From Hypoxylon rubiginosum (taxonomy: Eukaryota; Ascomycota; Sordariomycetes; Xylariales; Hypoxylaceae): DNA of 64,000 bases. This document shows positions 22,164 through 32,933 of the stretch, in pieces; position 1 is the first letter of the stretch; each line of letters begins with the position of its first letter. The translations under genes and the position numbers were made by a program. The DNA lies in contig CADCXA010000018.1 in the NCBI GenBank assembly GCA_902806565.1, positions 62,001 through 126,000 of the forward strand, written 5' to 3'. The notes under the pieces are model-generated. The model was given only the letters and a program-made list of their open reading frames with translations, was not told where the DNA came from and did no database searches.

Positions 22164-23414
22164 TTATTCTCCATTTGGAATAAATTGTACACTCTTTCCA
22201 GGACCTCCTTCTGCTGCAGCACGGAAAGCCGCCTCCCAGTTCTCAAGCTTATATTTCCCAGTAACATCCATACCAGCTCTAGAGCCAATCTTGAGCACAC
22301 CTCTCTCGATAAGCTTGATCAAATCCTTGGCTTGCTGTATTGTATTCATGAAAGTCCCTTTGATGGTAAGCCCGTTGTGTGTGATGTGCCAATAAGGTAT
22401 GCCGATGTCATCTGGAATTCCTCCCATCAAACTCATGCGTCCTCCTGGTCCTAGAGACATGATTCCTGCTCTGATGTGCGAGCTTTTACTCGCCGGGCGC
22501 GGTGAGATATCAAAATAAACATCTAGCGGCCCGAACTTTGCCAGAGCGTTGATATCTTCTTGGACATCACCACTAATCTTGACGGTCTCAACCCTTCCCG
22601 GCTCGGCTAGCTTCTTCAGTTCCGCAAGAGCTGCCTCATTTCTTCCCATAGCGATAACTCTAGCCCCCATTGCGAGAGCGATATGTACCGCAGCGCTACT
22701 AAAAGCTCCTGTGGCTGGGGCAATCAGGATAGTCTCGCCAGGCTTTAGGCCGATGTCTGCAAGTCCGCCATAAGGTACAACAAGCTGACTGAGCGAACCG
22801 AACTCTTCAAGCTTGTACCCCAGTTTCCCGATCAGGACATCTTCGTCAAGGACATGCACACTCTCTAACGGAGCCGTCGATAGCGTAGCCCAGCACCCGT
22901 TGCGCCACTCGCCTCTCATCAGCCTCCTACTTCCTTCGCTGGTGCCCTCATGGAAGCCCCTTAGAATCTTGGTGTTGGGATCATCACGACCCCGTACTGT
23001 TACCTCGACGAATACCAGCTGCCCAGGTTTGAGACTCGTAGCGTCGGGCGGTACAGCGGCGACGCGGGCGACACATGCGCCGCCCGGTACGAGTGGGAGG
23101 GGATATTTGTAACCCCTTGGGTTTCCGTTCGTGAAGATTTCGTTGGCATATTGGACGATGATCGAATACAGCGGCTTTACGATCACGGTTCCCGCAGTAG
23201 GTACTGGGGTTGGTAGCGCGGCAAGTGTAGGCGGCGAAGATGGGGAATGGAAGAGTAGGCCGGTGTAGGTCTCCGGCAGAGAGTGCTCTTCGAGTGCTGC
23301 CATCTTGGTTAAGAATGCGTGAGCGAAGAGATAGCCAGTATGTGCTTTGTTCCTAGGTTGCTTTCTTGGACTATTCCACGCCGAGTGAAGAGCGCGGTAA
23401 GTTCTTATAGACAT
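22164..23414 (-). CDS. Medium-chain dehydrogenase/reductase (zinc-type alcohol dehydrogenase-like, probably zinc-free)
   Basis: An open frame of 416 codons. A GroES-like N-terminal fold leads into the cofactor domain with ILIAPATGAFSSAAVHIALAMGARVIAMGRN near residue 230, a Rossmann motif in which the usual GxGxxG has become ATGAFS. Past it are GPLDVYFDISPR and a C-terminal GKYKLENWEAAF. The Cys/His ligands of the structural and catalytic zinc sites are not evident, so it is closest to quinone-oxidoreductase-like enzymes. The substrate cannot be predicted. The first 37 residues are basic and could be in-frame 5' UTR; the family usually starts near MAALEEHSLPET (ATG at 23303), which I think is the more likely start. 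Confidence 0.8.
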   Translation of the reverse strand: MSIRTYRALHSAWNSPRKQPRNKAHTGYLFAHAFLTKMAALEEHSLPETYTGLLFHSPSSPPTLAALPTPVPTAGTVIVKPLYSIIVQYANEIFTNGNPRGYKYPLPLVPGGACVARVAAVPPDATSLKPGQLVFVEVTVRGRDDPNTKILRGFHEGTSEGSRRLMRGEWRNGCWATLSTAPLESVHVLDEDVLIGKLGYKLEEFGSLSQLVVPYGGLADIGLKPGETILIAPATGAFSSAAVHIALAMGARVIAMGRNEAALAELKKLAEPGRVETVKISGDVQEDINALAKFGPLDVYFDISPRPASKSSHIRAGIMSLGPGGRMSLMGGIPDDIGIPYWHITHNGLTIKGTFMNTIQQAKDLIKLIERGVLKIGSRAGMDVTGKYKLENWEAAFRAAAEGGPGKSVQFIPNGE

Positions 23415-24267
23415 CCAACCGGGTATAAGGCCCCCCTTTATGATTGATGTCTCCGAAGGAACTCGTTATTCACGTATTACGAGACCCTACATAGATACAT
23501 AATTATATCATTTCGAGGGCCTTACGCACCTTATCTCTAGCAGAAACGGAGTTGAAGTTGCTTAACTCCATTATGGGAAACTCGCGTTCGGAATTAAGAA
23601 ATAGAGCATACTCAACAACTCAACTAGGTACCTAGGGAACGACCGTGAGATTGACGTACCTACGTAATACAAGGAATAAGTGGTGCTGCTGAAGGTCTAG
23701 CAGAAATGAGTCAAGAGTTCCGGTGTTCCTTTATAAGGGGTTACAGGTGTTATTTGCAAAATCTACCTACCTACTATGATCATGTTTACCTACCTAGGCA
23801 GCTAGGTAATATATATACCAGGTAGGTAAACAAAGACAGCAGCACATTATCGACCTGATAATCCAACTATGCTCACGATCTGCTGTATGTCTAGGTAATC
23901 TTTAATTGGCCAATGGGTCGAAGCTGGCGGGGTTAAAGCTTTTATCGATAGGGACTAGGGACTAGGGACCTACTTGTAGCACGCATAAGGACGGGCTTCA
24001 AGGTGACCATGGAAGTTAAACTTTAGGACACTTTCTTAACAACAACCTCTTAAGACTTGACTTGTTTCGATCTTCTTTCATCTTCAACTGGAGCCACCTT
24101 CAATCCATCGACTTTGTTTTCCATAACGTGCGTATTCTACACGAGGATGGCACTTAATTCGAATCATTCCAGCACACTTCTTGTAACCAACGTTTGACTT
24201 GACTATCTATAAGACACCAACACCAGCTTGCAACATGTTTCCGTTGAGATAGTACTGCTTTGATACC
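23415..24267. other. Divergent promoter region with TAGGTAGG repeats and a hairpin
   Basis: No gene is seen. It sits between the leftward dehydrogenase and the rightward SEA4 gene. It contains several ACCTACCT/AGGTAGGT words and the 12-bp perfect inverted repeat listed separately. The leader before SEA4 is rich in CAACAA and CTTC. Confidence 0.45.
23784..23831. repeat. Perfect 12-bp inverted repeat
   Basis: GTTTACCTACCT at 23784-23795 is the reverse complement of AGGTAGGTAAAC at 23820-23831, with a 24-nt A+T-rich loop. It could form a hairpin or be a paired binding site. The arms are built from the TAGGTAGG word found in other spacers. Confidence 0.7.
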
Positions 24268-27200
24268 ATGTCGCAATACACCACTTCTAAGATGGATAGG
24301 CCAGAACCGGGCTTAATCAAATGGTCTCCGAATCCGGCTTACGACACTTTCCTCCATGTGAACCTGCAACATCGAGTTGTACAGCTCTACGAGCCCACGG
24401 GCCTTGCACAGCCCGGAAATTTCCAGTATGAGAAGTCATCAAAGTACGACGAGATCCCTCCGTTGACTACATACGACTGGGCGCCCGCCCATCCTGGGCT
24501 CGTCGCTATCGGAACCGCCACTGGTACCGTGGACCTTATAAATCTTCACAACGATTCTAGCTCTCACTTGGAGCTTCCTATTAGAATCACTCGTACCTGT
24601 CAAGCAGTGGCGTTCAATACGGGGACACTACTAGCAGTTGGGTTAGAACGCGTGCGAAATGATCAGTGTCTCAAGATCTTTGACGTAAATCGTCTTACAG
24701 CATTAGAACCTGGGACTTCGTGGACATCGCTCGAGGGCTCAATGAACCCCGTAATTGGACTTGAGCCCAGTATATCTATATCTAGCACCAAGTTCTTCGA
24801 AGACAGCCCACAGGTGCTAGTTGCCGGCATAAAAAATCAAGGAATCCGCATTTACGATCTCCGAGGTAGATACCATTCCAAATCACTTGTGCTTATATAT
24901 TTACATTCACCAACTGACTGTTCCTAAGATCCTCAAGGTGCCGTGATCAATTATCAGACCAAGTGTAACAACAACTTGGCAATTGATTACGCGGACCAGA
25001 ATTACTTCGCCTCGTCGTCTTTAGACAAGCCGGGTCTAGTAGTTTGGGATCGTCGTGCAACATCGCGGCCCTCATCCTCTCGGTTCTATCTCGACGCGGT
25101 CGATACAGAAGATCTGCCGTGGGGAGCGGCTCTTAACATCGATAAAGCAATTGATGTCAAGGACGCCAATTTCCAGGACAGGGGCTCACTGATCAGGTCG
25201 TTACGCTTCTGCCGAGACCGTAGCGGTTTAATAGCCGTGCTCTCCAGGACCGGCCAGTTGAAGGTATTGGATACCAAGAAAGAATTCACCCCTCAAGACG
25301 TATATGATAAGGATTCTCCCGAGATTCTTGAAGTCAGGAAGTCGTATGAGCTGGACATGAGCTACGCAAAAGAGCGTAAGGATGACAGAATCGTGTCGTT
25401 TGACTGGTTGAATCTTGACTCTCCTGCCTTAACACCACGAGCAATAGTCCTACGTGCCAATGGGACATTCGAAATACTCGAAAAGCCATCCTACACATCG
25501 GAACATATATATAAGATGGTACCTTGGCGGGTTCCTCATCGTGGACTAGAAGGTAATACCGTATTGCAGAGCGGGTGGTTAACACTACTAACCTGTGTTC
25601 AGGAGGTACCAGCTATCACTCCTTTATGCAGTTCGACGCAACACAGTACCCTGAAATGATGGGCTCGTTGAACATCGACAAGGCAGTTGTTGACAAATCT
25701 TTATTTGGTAGCCAGAAGGATTCTACCAATGTTGTAGTACAGCAAGCACTACTAACTCCTCCACCTGCACTTGATCCCATTTCCGACCTAGAAGCAAGCA
25801 ATGAGCCACTTCCAGAGCTGTTTACCAATGCTTCAAAAATATCGGATAAGCTACGAGTCTTACGAAAGTACTCCACTGACATTCTCAAGGCCCAGAAGCA
25901 GCTCAATGACAAGGCACAGGGCCGGTCGTCCGTCGAAAAGCTAGACCAATCCTTGACCGACCTATCCATAAAAGGAAACAGTCTGCCGTCAAACCGGCAG
26001 TTGCATGAGCAGCTGCTGATATCAACGCGGGATACGAAGGGATTCCCAAAGGATGCGCAGGTCGTTCTCGACCATGCAATGCTGCTTCGCTCTAAAGAGA
26101 AGTATCTATTTGATTATACCGCAAATAAGGACATAGTTGCCGACGATCCTTGGTTAGGAGAACTATGGGATTGGGTTGCTGGTACGTATTTTCATCTATC
26201 TAGCACATTCCGTCTACCATAGAAGCTAATAATTGAGTAGGGGCCGAGGAGGCTGCGTCTGATATGGGAATGGTAGCGCAAGGTATCGATTTGAGCTATC
26301 TGGGAGTTTATAACATATGGATAGGTGACCTAGGTTTGTCCCCAAGAGGTTTTTTGTTTTGGGATGTCAATTAATCTTCCTAGGCCTCAACAGTGCAGTC
26401 AGACTAGCGGATGGGATGAAGCTACCGGACGCTTCAACATGGGAGCGATGTCTCCGAGATATAAATGAGACGACGAGACAACCGAAATATGATGGTGTTA
26501 ATAGTAAGAAACTCGCACATCGACAAGCTGCCCTGCGAATCTGTGGATGGGGTAGATCGGTCGATTCGCGGCAGAGCGACCACGCTAATACGCCACCCTC
26601 TGAGCGAAACTCGTCATGGTATACAATGGCAACTGCGCGCGCCCTTTTTGGTGGTGACTTTGAAAAGGCGGTACAGATTCTGAAAGGGGCCAGTACCCAA
26701 TATCCGGAGCTGTTCTTCGTCTCCCTAGCACTGCAACTCAAAAGCCAAGGGAATAAGAGTGTCGACCAAGGACAACTAGATTTCGACGACGCAGTTGCCT
26801 CGAAGACTGACCCATACCTTCGAGCGATATCATCTCTTATAGCAACAAATAACTGGGAGCATATTGCTAACCAGGAGTCGCTCCCGCTCCGTGAGCGGAC
26901 ATTTGTGGCACTGCGGTATTTCGACGATACTAAATTGACTAAGTGGCTTGACAAAGAGCTCGCAAAGGCGATAGAAACTGGCGACATCGAAGGTATCGTG
27001 CTTACGGGCATAACGGACAAGCTCGTCGACATATTCGCAAAGTACATTGAGAAATTCAACGACGTCCAGACGGCCACCTTGGTCCTATCCATATGCGCGC
27101 CGCGGTACATCAACGACTATCGATGTCGCACGTGGCGCAACGCGTACAGAGCCTACCTCCAGCGCCACAAGGCCTTCATGCAGCGGACCAAGTTCGAAGT

Positions 27201-27702
27201 CGAAAGCACCAAGAAGAGCAAGCGGGGCGGCGTGCCCACCATCACGCCGCCGTCGCGCCAGATCGCCCTGCGGTGCGTGTACTGCGACGCCGAGTACGAG
27301 CTCTCCAAGGTCGGCGGAGGAGGAGGAGGAGGGGGCTCGGGGACGGGAGTAGGGACGGGCTTGTTGTCGTCGAGCAAGGGGCAGCAGCAGAAGACCAGCA
27401 CGAACCCGCTCACGGCCACCAATATCAGCGCGGGCGTCAGCTGCCCCAACTGCGGCCGCCACCTGCCGCGCTGCGTTGTGTGCCTCGAGGTCGTCGGCGT
27501 CCCGCGCTCCGACAGGCCCGAGGCCTCGCCCGACCCGCACGTCCGCGTCGCCGCGCGGTTCCCCACCTTCTGCCTCCGCTGCGAGCACGTCCTGCACCTG
27601 GACCACGCCAGGCAATGGTTCGCGCGGCACGTCGAGTGCCCCGTGCCCGAGTGCCGGTGCCGGTGCAACTTTAGGGCGAATCCGGAGTTGAATTATCATT
27701 AG
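24268..27702 (+). CDS. SEA4: SEA complex / GATOR2 subunit SEA4 (Mios)
   Basis: Five exons join in frame: 24268-24865, 24929-25552, 25603-26181, 26241-26333 and 26384-27702, giving 1070 residues. The first 450 residues form WD40 repeats (LIKWSPNP, YDWAPAHPGLVAIGTATG, ASSSLDKPGLVVWDRR). An alpha-solenoid middle follows, with MATARALFGGDFEKAVQILK. The C-terminus from about residue 925 has zinc-binding pairs CVYC, CPNCGRHLPRC, CVVC, FCLRCEHVLHLDHARQWF and CPVPECRCRC, the RING/zinc-ribbon end of Mios. The complex acts at the vacuole membrane in amino-acid signalling to TORC1. A Gly-rich, Gln/Ser-rich insertion of about 50 residues separates the first zinc pair from the next. A second in-frame Met at 24292 is possible as start. 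Confidence 0.92.
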
Positions 27703-28278
27703 GGGAATTATTATTAGGGGGTTTCTGCCCATAGTTATAAGAAGGGTGGATTAAGGGAGGTATGGATTATAGTTACTAATGAAGCATGGATTGGGGGAGC
27801 AGTAGTAGGTAGGAAATGGTAGTGTTTGTCCCCTTTTGGACAGATAGACACTTGATATTAATATATCGATGCTACTGCGCTCGAATTTTTAGTGTTAATT
27901 ATCTATATTCGTATGCTACCGTGCCGGTCGCCTATCCACCAGCTGACGATTTTCGTTCCTGATGCTGTTATACCTATAGTACCCCCTTTTAGAGGTCTGT
28001 AGTTTGACGTCACGACTGAGTAGAGTTTCGTCTTTCCACTACTCGTCCAGGATCTAGTTCTGAGAACCAGGAGTTATTTGCCAACCCCGTCATCGTCCGA
28101 CCAATTGCTTCGAATTCTTCCATTCTTATTCGTATCATAACTCATCGAAGGGGCCGAGAGACTCGGTTTCCTCTTCCCCTTTCCTTTCCTTTCCTTTCCT
28201 TTCCGTTGTGTTTCCTATCTATACCTAATTCGTATCATACTCGTATATCAATCATTCTTTTCCTTTCTTTTCTTTCTT
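27703..28278. other. Spacer between convergent genes, with pyrimidine repeats
   Basis: No gene is seen. It separates the 3' ends of SEA4 and the minus-strand gene at 28279. A CCTTT pentamer repeat lies at 28178-28204, with further T/C runs to 28280. Confidence 0.5.
28178..28204 (+). repeat. CCTTT pentanucleotide microsatellite
   Basis: About five copies of CCTTT, in a longer pyrimidine tract. Confidence 0.8.
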
Positions 28279-29853
28279 TCATACTGCTAGCTTCCAGAGC
28301 GGCACGTACGCTCGCGCCGCCGGGGTATCGTCTTCCGCCTCGTCCTCTATCGCCCTGTTCATGCTCTCGATCCACGCGTCCTCGGCCCGCGCCGCGTCCC
28401 GCTCGATCCGCTCCATGACGGCCAGCTCCGCGAGCATATCGCGGACTAGCGCGCGGCAGCCGTCTAGCATCTTGGCTAGCCCGGAGGAGGAGCGCTGCTG
28501 CTGCTGGTTATCATCATCGTCATCGCCCTCTACATCGCCTAGCTCCTGCAGCAGCGCCCTCCACCCCTCGAGCTTCCGCGCCAGGCCCAGGCAGTCCTGC
28601 TTCCAGCCGCGGTCGAGCTCGCCGAGGAACCGGACCTCCTCGCCGTCGCCGACGAGCGCGTCCGCGTCGCCGCCGCGCTGCGCCGCGATGATGGCCGCCA
28701 TGCGCTCGGCCCACGTCTCGAAGCCCTGCGCGACGCGCTCGTACCGCCCGCCCGGCTCGCCGAGCTGCCACACGCCGTTCAGCACCTCGTCCAGGATCTG
28801 CACCTTCTCCTCCAGGCCGCCGCCGCCGCCCCACCGCGCGAGCGCCGCCGCGTTCCGCGCCTCGACGCCGCGCCTCTCCAGCTGGAGCAGGGCCTCGTCG
28901 TCGGAGGCGAGCCGCGCGAACCGCGCGCCGAGTTTGGTCCGGGCGCTCGCGCGCCACTCGGCGTCGACGGCGGCGGCGTCGCGGCGCAGGAGGGACAGCT
29001 GCAGCAGCTCGGCCTGGAGCCGGCTGGTCTCGGCCGACAGCGCGACGTTGGCGGGGAGCTTGGAGGGCGAGGGGGGCGCGAGGTAGGTGGAGGTCAGGGG
29101 TTTCGGGGCGAGCGACTTGGCCGGGCTGTAGTGCTGCTGGTGCGTGTTGAAGGCGGGCCGGCTGGTAGGCCCCGCGCCGGGGGGTTGGTGCTGGAAGGAG
29201 GTTTGGGATTGGGATTTGGCGCGCGCGTGTGTTTGCGAGCGCGTCTGCGGCGGTCGAGAGCTCGCTGTGCTGATCGTGCTAGCTGCGGGACTCGAGCGGC
29301 CCGACGACGTGGAGGATTGCTGGGAGGAGGAGATGGGGCGGAGGGTGGTGGCGGACGTTAGACTCGTTACTGTGGACCTGGACCGCGAGTGTCCCATGAG
29401 TCGGTTGGAAGCCGTGGTTGGAGGTGGCCCGCCGGACGACCTTGGTCGGCCGGTGGTGGTACTTGCGGTGCGGGTGGTTGACGTTCCTGCTGTCGTTGTA
29501 GAAGACGGCGGTTGACGTGTAGAGGGCGCCCTGCCCAGAGGTCTCGTCGTGCCATTTCCTAATGTCGGCGGGGGTTTGCTATAAACACCAGAAAGAGGTC
29601 TTCCCGTGGTAGAGGTTGGCGCTCGGGTGCGTGTGGTAGTGGTAGTAGAAGATGAAGAACCAGCAGCGGCCGACCGCGTCGTCATGGTAGGCTTCACCGG
29701 CAGTCGACTCGGCGAGGTGGTCCTAGCAGCCTCGCTACGCGTGGTAGGGCCATCTTTCTTACCGAATTCGTGGCCGCCGGTGGCAGGTTTACGCAAGGAG
29801 CGCGTGCGGCTCAAGCTACTTGTCGATGACATAGTAATAGGCAGAGTAGGCAA
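28279..29853 (-). CDS. Conserved filamentous-fungal protein of unknown function, disordered N-terminus and helical C-terminus
   Basis: A single exon of 524 residues. Residues 1-260 are basic and extremely rich in Ser, Thr, Pro and Arg, with no fold expected. A motif STYLAPPSPSKLPANVALSAE near 260-280 leads into helices with heptad-like Leu spacing (SRLQAELLQLSLLRRDA). These run through repeated Trp-bearing helices to the C-terminus. A basic disordered N-terminus followed by coiled coil is the layout of microtubule-binding augmin subunits such as HAUS8, but I see no diagnostic motif. An alternative Met lies at residue 8. Codon use is strongly G+C-rich, with long shadow frames on the other strand. 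Confidence 0.65.
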   Translation of the reverse strand: MPTLPITMSSTSSLSRTRSLRKPATGGHEFGKKDGPTTRSEAARTTSPSRLPVKPTMTTRSAAAGSSSSTTTTTRTRAPTSTTGRPLSGVYSKPPPTLGNGTTRPLGRAPSTRQPPSSTTTAGTSTTRTASTTTGRPRSSGGPPPTTASNRLMGHSRSRSTVTSLTSATTLRPISSSQQSSTSSGRSSPAASTISTASSRPPQTRSQTHARAKSQSQTSFQHQPPGAGPTSRPAFNTHQQHYSPAKSLAPKPLTSTYLAPPSPSKLPANVALSAETSRLQAELLQLSLLRRDAAAVDAEWRASARTKLGARFARLASDDEALLQLERRGVEARNAAALARWGGGGGLEEKVQILDEVLNGVWQLGEPGGRYERVAQGFETWAERMAAIIAAQRGGDADALVGDGEEVRFLGELDRGWKQDCLGLARKLEGWRALLQELGDVEGDDDDDNQQQQRSSSGLAKMLDGCRALVRDMLAELAVMERIERDAARAEDAWIESMNRAIEDEAEDDTPAARAYVPLWKLAV

Positions 29854-30794
29854 GCAAAGAGCTTCTTTTTCACATGGGATTGTTTAATTGTTTCGGTCGA
29901 GTCTCAGGGGTCTTTGTTCCTTTATTGACCGTGCACGCGACTAAGGATTGCTACGGTGGAGTGATAAGTGATAGGTGATAAGTTATAGGGACTCCACAGC
30001 CAATTCCCCTCGTTGATAGGGCTGCGGGTTTGCCTATCAACCCCGCTACCAGGACCGTAGCAGTGTAGGGCTGTGAGGCGTCAGGGTGTTTGCACCTGTT
30101 GTCAGGGCTGTTCAATGACACCTCTAGAGTACACCTATACCTTATACCTTGGGACATCGTATTCTTGACTGCAGGTGCTGCTGAGTAAATGTGCACACAA
30201 ATTAACACAGGAGTAACTCGGGTGTTTCAAACAACGTTAGTATACATTTAAACGATTGCCAGCCTAGCAAATAAATAAATCTTCACATAAGAAGCGAGGG
30301 CGGACGAAGTGAGAGAGAAGATCACTCGCGATCTATTTGCAAGAGGTATCATCATCTATCCAGCTTCTAGCCGGGTATTCCTAGGAATCCATTATGCCCT
30401 TCCATTTTTTCATATCCCTTACACTTCCCATCAGCTATAAAATCCTCAACCTTCGAGGCACACAAAGTGCAAAAAAAAGGTAAGGCCTCCAAACCTGAGT
30501 CTTTTGCCGTATACACATCCTACAAGAAAGTGGTATCATTGGTACCAGTAAACGCCTGTTTTCAAATGCAAGAGACCCCTCTGTTTTTTTGGTATTTCCT
30601 GTCTCTCGGCTTTTCCTCCGTGAAACGAATCAACAAGCCTCTCCCCGCCCATTCGGAGCAATGGTATCATCCCCTGAAAAACCTTCAAGATTTTCCCTTT
30701 TCGAGTTTCGAGTGCCATGAATATTTAAGGTGCTGATCGAAACGAAGAATATGCGAGTAAAACCGGCAAGGTCAGGTATATATGTAGTTCAGCC
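29854..30794. other. Intergenic region
   Basis: No gene is seen; only short frames. It contains the promoter of the 28279 gene and the 3' flank of the 30795 gene, both leftward. Confidence 0.4.
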
Positions 30795-32933
30795 TTACGC
30801 CGCGTCCTTCTGTTTCCCCTTCTCCTTCTGCTTCTCCTTGTGCACGTCGACCTCCATATTGTCCATCAGCGCCTTGAGGTCGGACTTATAGGGGCCCATG
30901 AGCCGCTCGTGGCACCTGAAGCAGATGCGCAGGCTGCAGAACGAGCACGTCTTCCGCGTGCTGCTGTCCTGGACGCCGCACGTCTGGCAGCTCAGCGAGT
31001 AGTTTAGGTTCTTAACCGGAACCCACTTGAAGTGGCGCGTGTAGCACGTGTAGTGCTTCGGCAAGAGCGGCGCCGCCTGCCAGACGGTGCCGGCCGAAGA
31101 AGACGACGACGCCGCCGGCGGAATCGCGTTGCGCGGGAAGCGGGAGAGCGCCTCGTTGACCTGCTGCACCTGCTCTGCCGTCATCTGCTCCGTAGATTCG
31201 CCGATATCGCTGAGGTTGGTGGCGTCGATATCTTTCGAGACCTTGCGCGCGGGCTTGCTGCGCGTAGCGGCGGCAGCAGCAGCCGAATCCGGTGAGACCC
31301 TCGGCTCGTTCAGCGCCGTCACGAGGTTATAGAGCTCTGGCTTCTTCACCGGCTCGTTGGCGTTCGTCGGCAGGTTGATGATGGGCGTGGAGACGACGGA
31401 CGGACCCGCTACCGGCGGCGAAACCCTGGGCCTCACCGTCTCTTGAACGGTGTAGGGGACCGACGGGGATCGCAACGACGTATTGCTCTGGGACGGGCGC
31501 GGGAAGCGCGGGAGTCCGAGACTCGGTGGATTCGGCGGCTTTCGCGCGTCGGACGAACTTCCCTTCTGGACTTCTGGCTGGACGGGCGCGGGAGCTCCGA
31601 TCGGACGGCGGGAAATTGACTTTTCGGCGGGCTCTCTTGAGGGAGGTTCCCACGATATCGTAGGTGCACTAGATGTAGATGCAGGTGCAGGTGCAGGCAC
31701 GGGCGCGGGTGTGGGCGTGGGCGCAAACACCACAGTATCGACCGAAGTCTTCGACGCGTTCGTAGAAGTTTCCTCCGCGCTTGGTCGATCTTTCAGAGGC
31801 GGCGCAGGGCTTGATTCAGCCGATTCACCCTTGCGACTCTCGGCGTCTTTCTCTTTCGGGCTCCCGCCGCGGCCGGCAAGCCCCTTGAGCTTCGATGTGA
31901 GTTTGCGCATCTCGCCTTCGCCTTGCGCTTCGTTTTGCCGGTTTGGCCGAATGTTTCTTCCAGGTAAAGAGCCGCTTCTAGGAGGCAAGGGAGAGTTTGT
32001 GGCGCTGCTATTATTATTATTATTGTGCGCGAGTGGTGGGGGTGGAAGGAGTTCAGGGTTGACTGTGGTGGCGGAGTTGGTAGGTTGCGTAGGTTGTGCG
32101 GTGGATGCAGTAGAGCCGTGAGAAACAGCTAATTTCAGTTCTGGGACGAGAAGACTACGGTCTGATTTGGACGAGGCTCGGCGCCTCCAGATTTCTCGTC
32201 TCTGAGGCGATGCTAGTGTCGGCGAATCCGATACAGCGGGACCTCCATCCTGAGCACCGGTCCGGGATGCCGGGTCCGGGTCTATCGCCCGGCCGCTTTG
32301 GGGCGTGCTCGGACGGGTGAGGTCCTTTAACGGAGGCGGTGGTGGCAGGTCAGCTGCTACCCTCGGGTCCGTCGTCAGGAACAACTCGTCCTCATAAGGA
32401 TTACTTGGGAGTATCGGCAGAGTCTTTGTCAGAGACTGCTGAGCATCATTCATTCCTTCCCGCTCCGGTGAATTTGACGGCTCACTATCCTTTGTGAAAA
32501 TGCTGCCTTGAGACGACCTCTGAACGGAATCCGACGAGGTATTAGAATACGCTGACAGCAAGCTTGATATGGAAGAAACACGCTTCATCTTCTTCGACTT
32601 AGCGGCCGCTGCTGGGGTGGGATTCGCCGGTAATCCCACTGGTTTCCTCGGAATCGACCTTGTCTGAGGTTGCAAGGGTGGCGCCTCCATGATGTTTTCA
32701 GAAGGCAGCGCAGGCAGAGGTGATGTCTCTAAACTTGACAGTACGCTTGCGGTAACGCTGGTATTGACACTCACACTCTCTTTCCTAGGCGGGAATGGCG
32801 AGTAGGGTAGAGATGGGAGGTTACGAGTGGCCGTCCTTGGTCTATCGTCCTCTAATGCGGGTGGAGGGGCAGGCAGCGCTTTTGAGAAGCGCGAGCGACC
32901 CGACCTGGGGGTCTGAAGGGTAGGCCGGTCCAT
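30795..32933 (-). CDS. Conserved fungal protein, long disordered region and C-terminal zinc-binding segment
   Basis: A single exon of 712 residues. About 600 residues are low complexity and rich in Pro, Ser and Ala, with polyproline PPPPP, PAPAP and Asn runs that suit SH3 or WW binding. The last 90 residues are different: HYTCYTRHFKWVPVKNLNY, then CQTC, CSFC and CFRCH pairs before a Lys-rich tail. That arrangement of Cys/His pairs looks like a small zinc-binding module with an aromatic lead-in and is probably the conserved functional part. No known family is recognised. A signalling or scaffold role is possible but not shown. Confidence 0.7.
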   Translation of the reverse strand: MDRPTLQTPRSGRSRFSKALPAPPPALEDDRPRTATRNLPSLPYSPFPPRKESVSVNTSVTASVLSSLETSPLPALPSENIMEAPPLQPQTRSIPRKPVGLPANPTPAAAAKSKKMKRVSSISSLLSAYSNTSSDSVQRSSQGSIFTKDSEPSNSPEREGMNDAQQSLTKTLPILPSNPYEDELFLTTDPRVAADLPPPPPLKDLTRPSTPQSGRAIDPDPASRTGAQDGGPAVSDSPTLASPQRREIWRRRASSKSDRSLLVPELKLAVSHGSTASTAQPTQPTNSATTVNPELLPPPPLAHNNNNNSSATNSPLPPRSGSLPGRNIRPNRQNEAQGEGEMRKLTSKLKGLAGRGGSPKEKDAESRKGESAESSPAPPLKDRPSAEETSTNASKTSVDTVVFAPTPTPAPVPAPAPASTSSAPTISWEPPSREPAEKSISRRPIGAPAPVQPEVQKGSSSDARKPPNPPSLGLPRFPRPSQSNTSLRSPSVPYTVQETVRPRVSPPVAGPSVVSTPIINLPTNANEPVKKPELYNLVTALNEPRVSPDSAAAAAATRSKPARKVSKDIDATNLSDIGESTEQMTAEQVQQVNEALSRFPRNAIPPAASSSSSAGTVWQAAPLLPKHYTCYTRHFKWVPVKNLNYSLSCQTCGVQDSSTRKTCSFCSLRICFRCHERLMGPYKSDLKALMDNMEVDVHKEKQKEKGKQKDAA

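Noticed and set aside
27085..27732. Minus-strand frame opposite the SEA4 C-terminus
   Set aside because: The plus strand codes the Cys-rich Mios end; the minus frame is low complexity and unrelated to any family.
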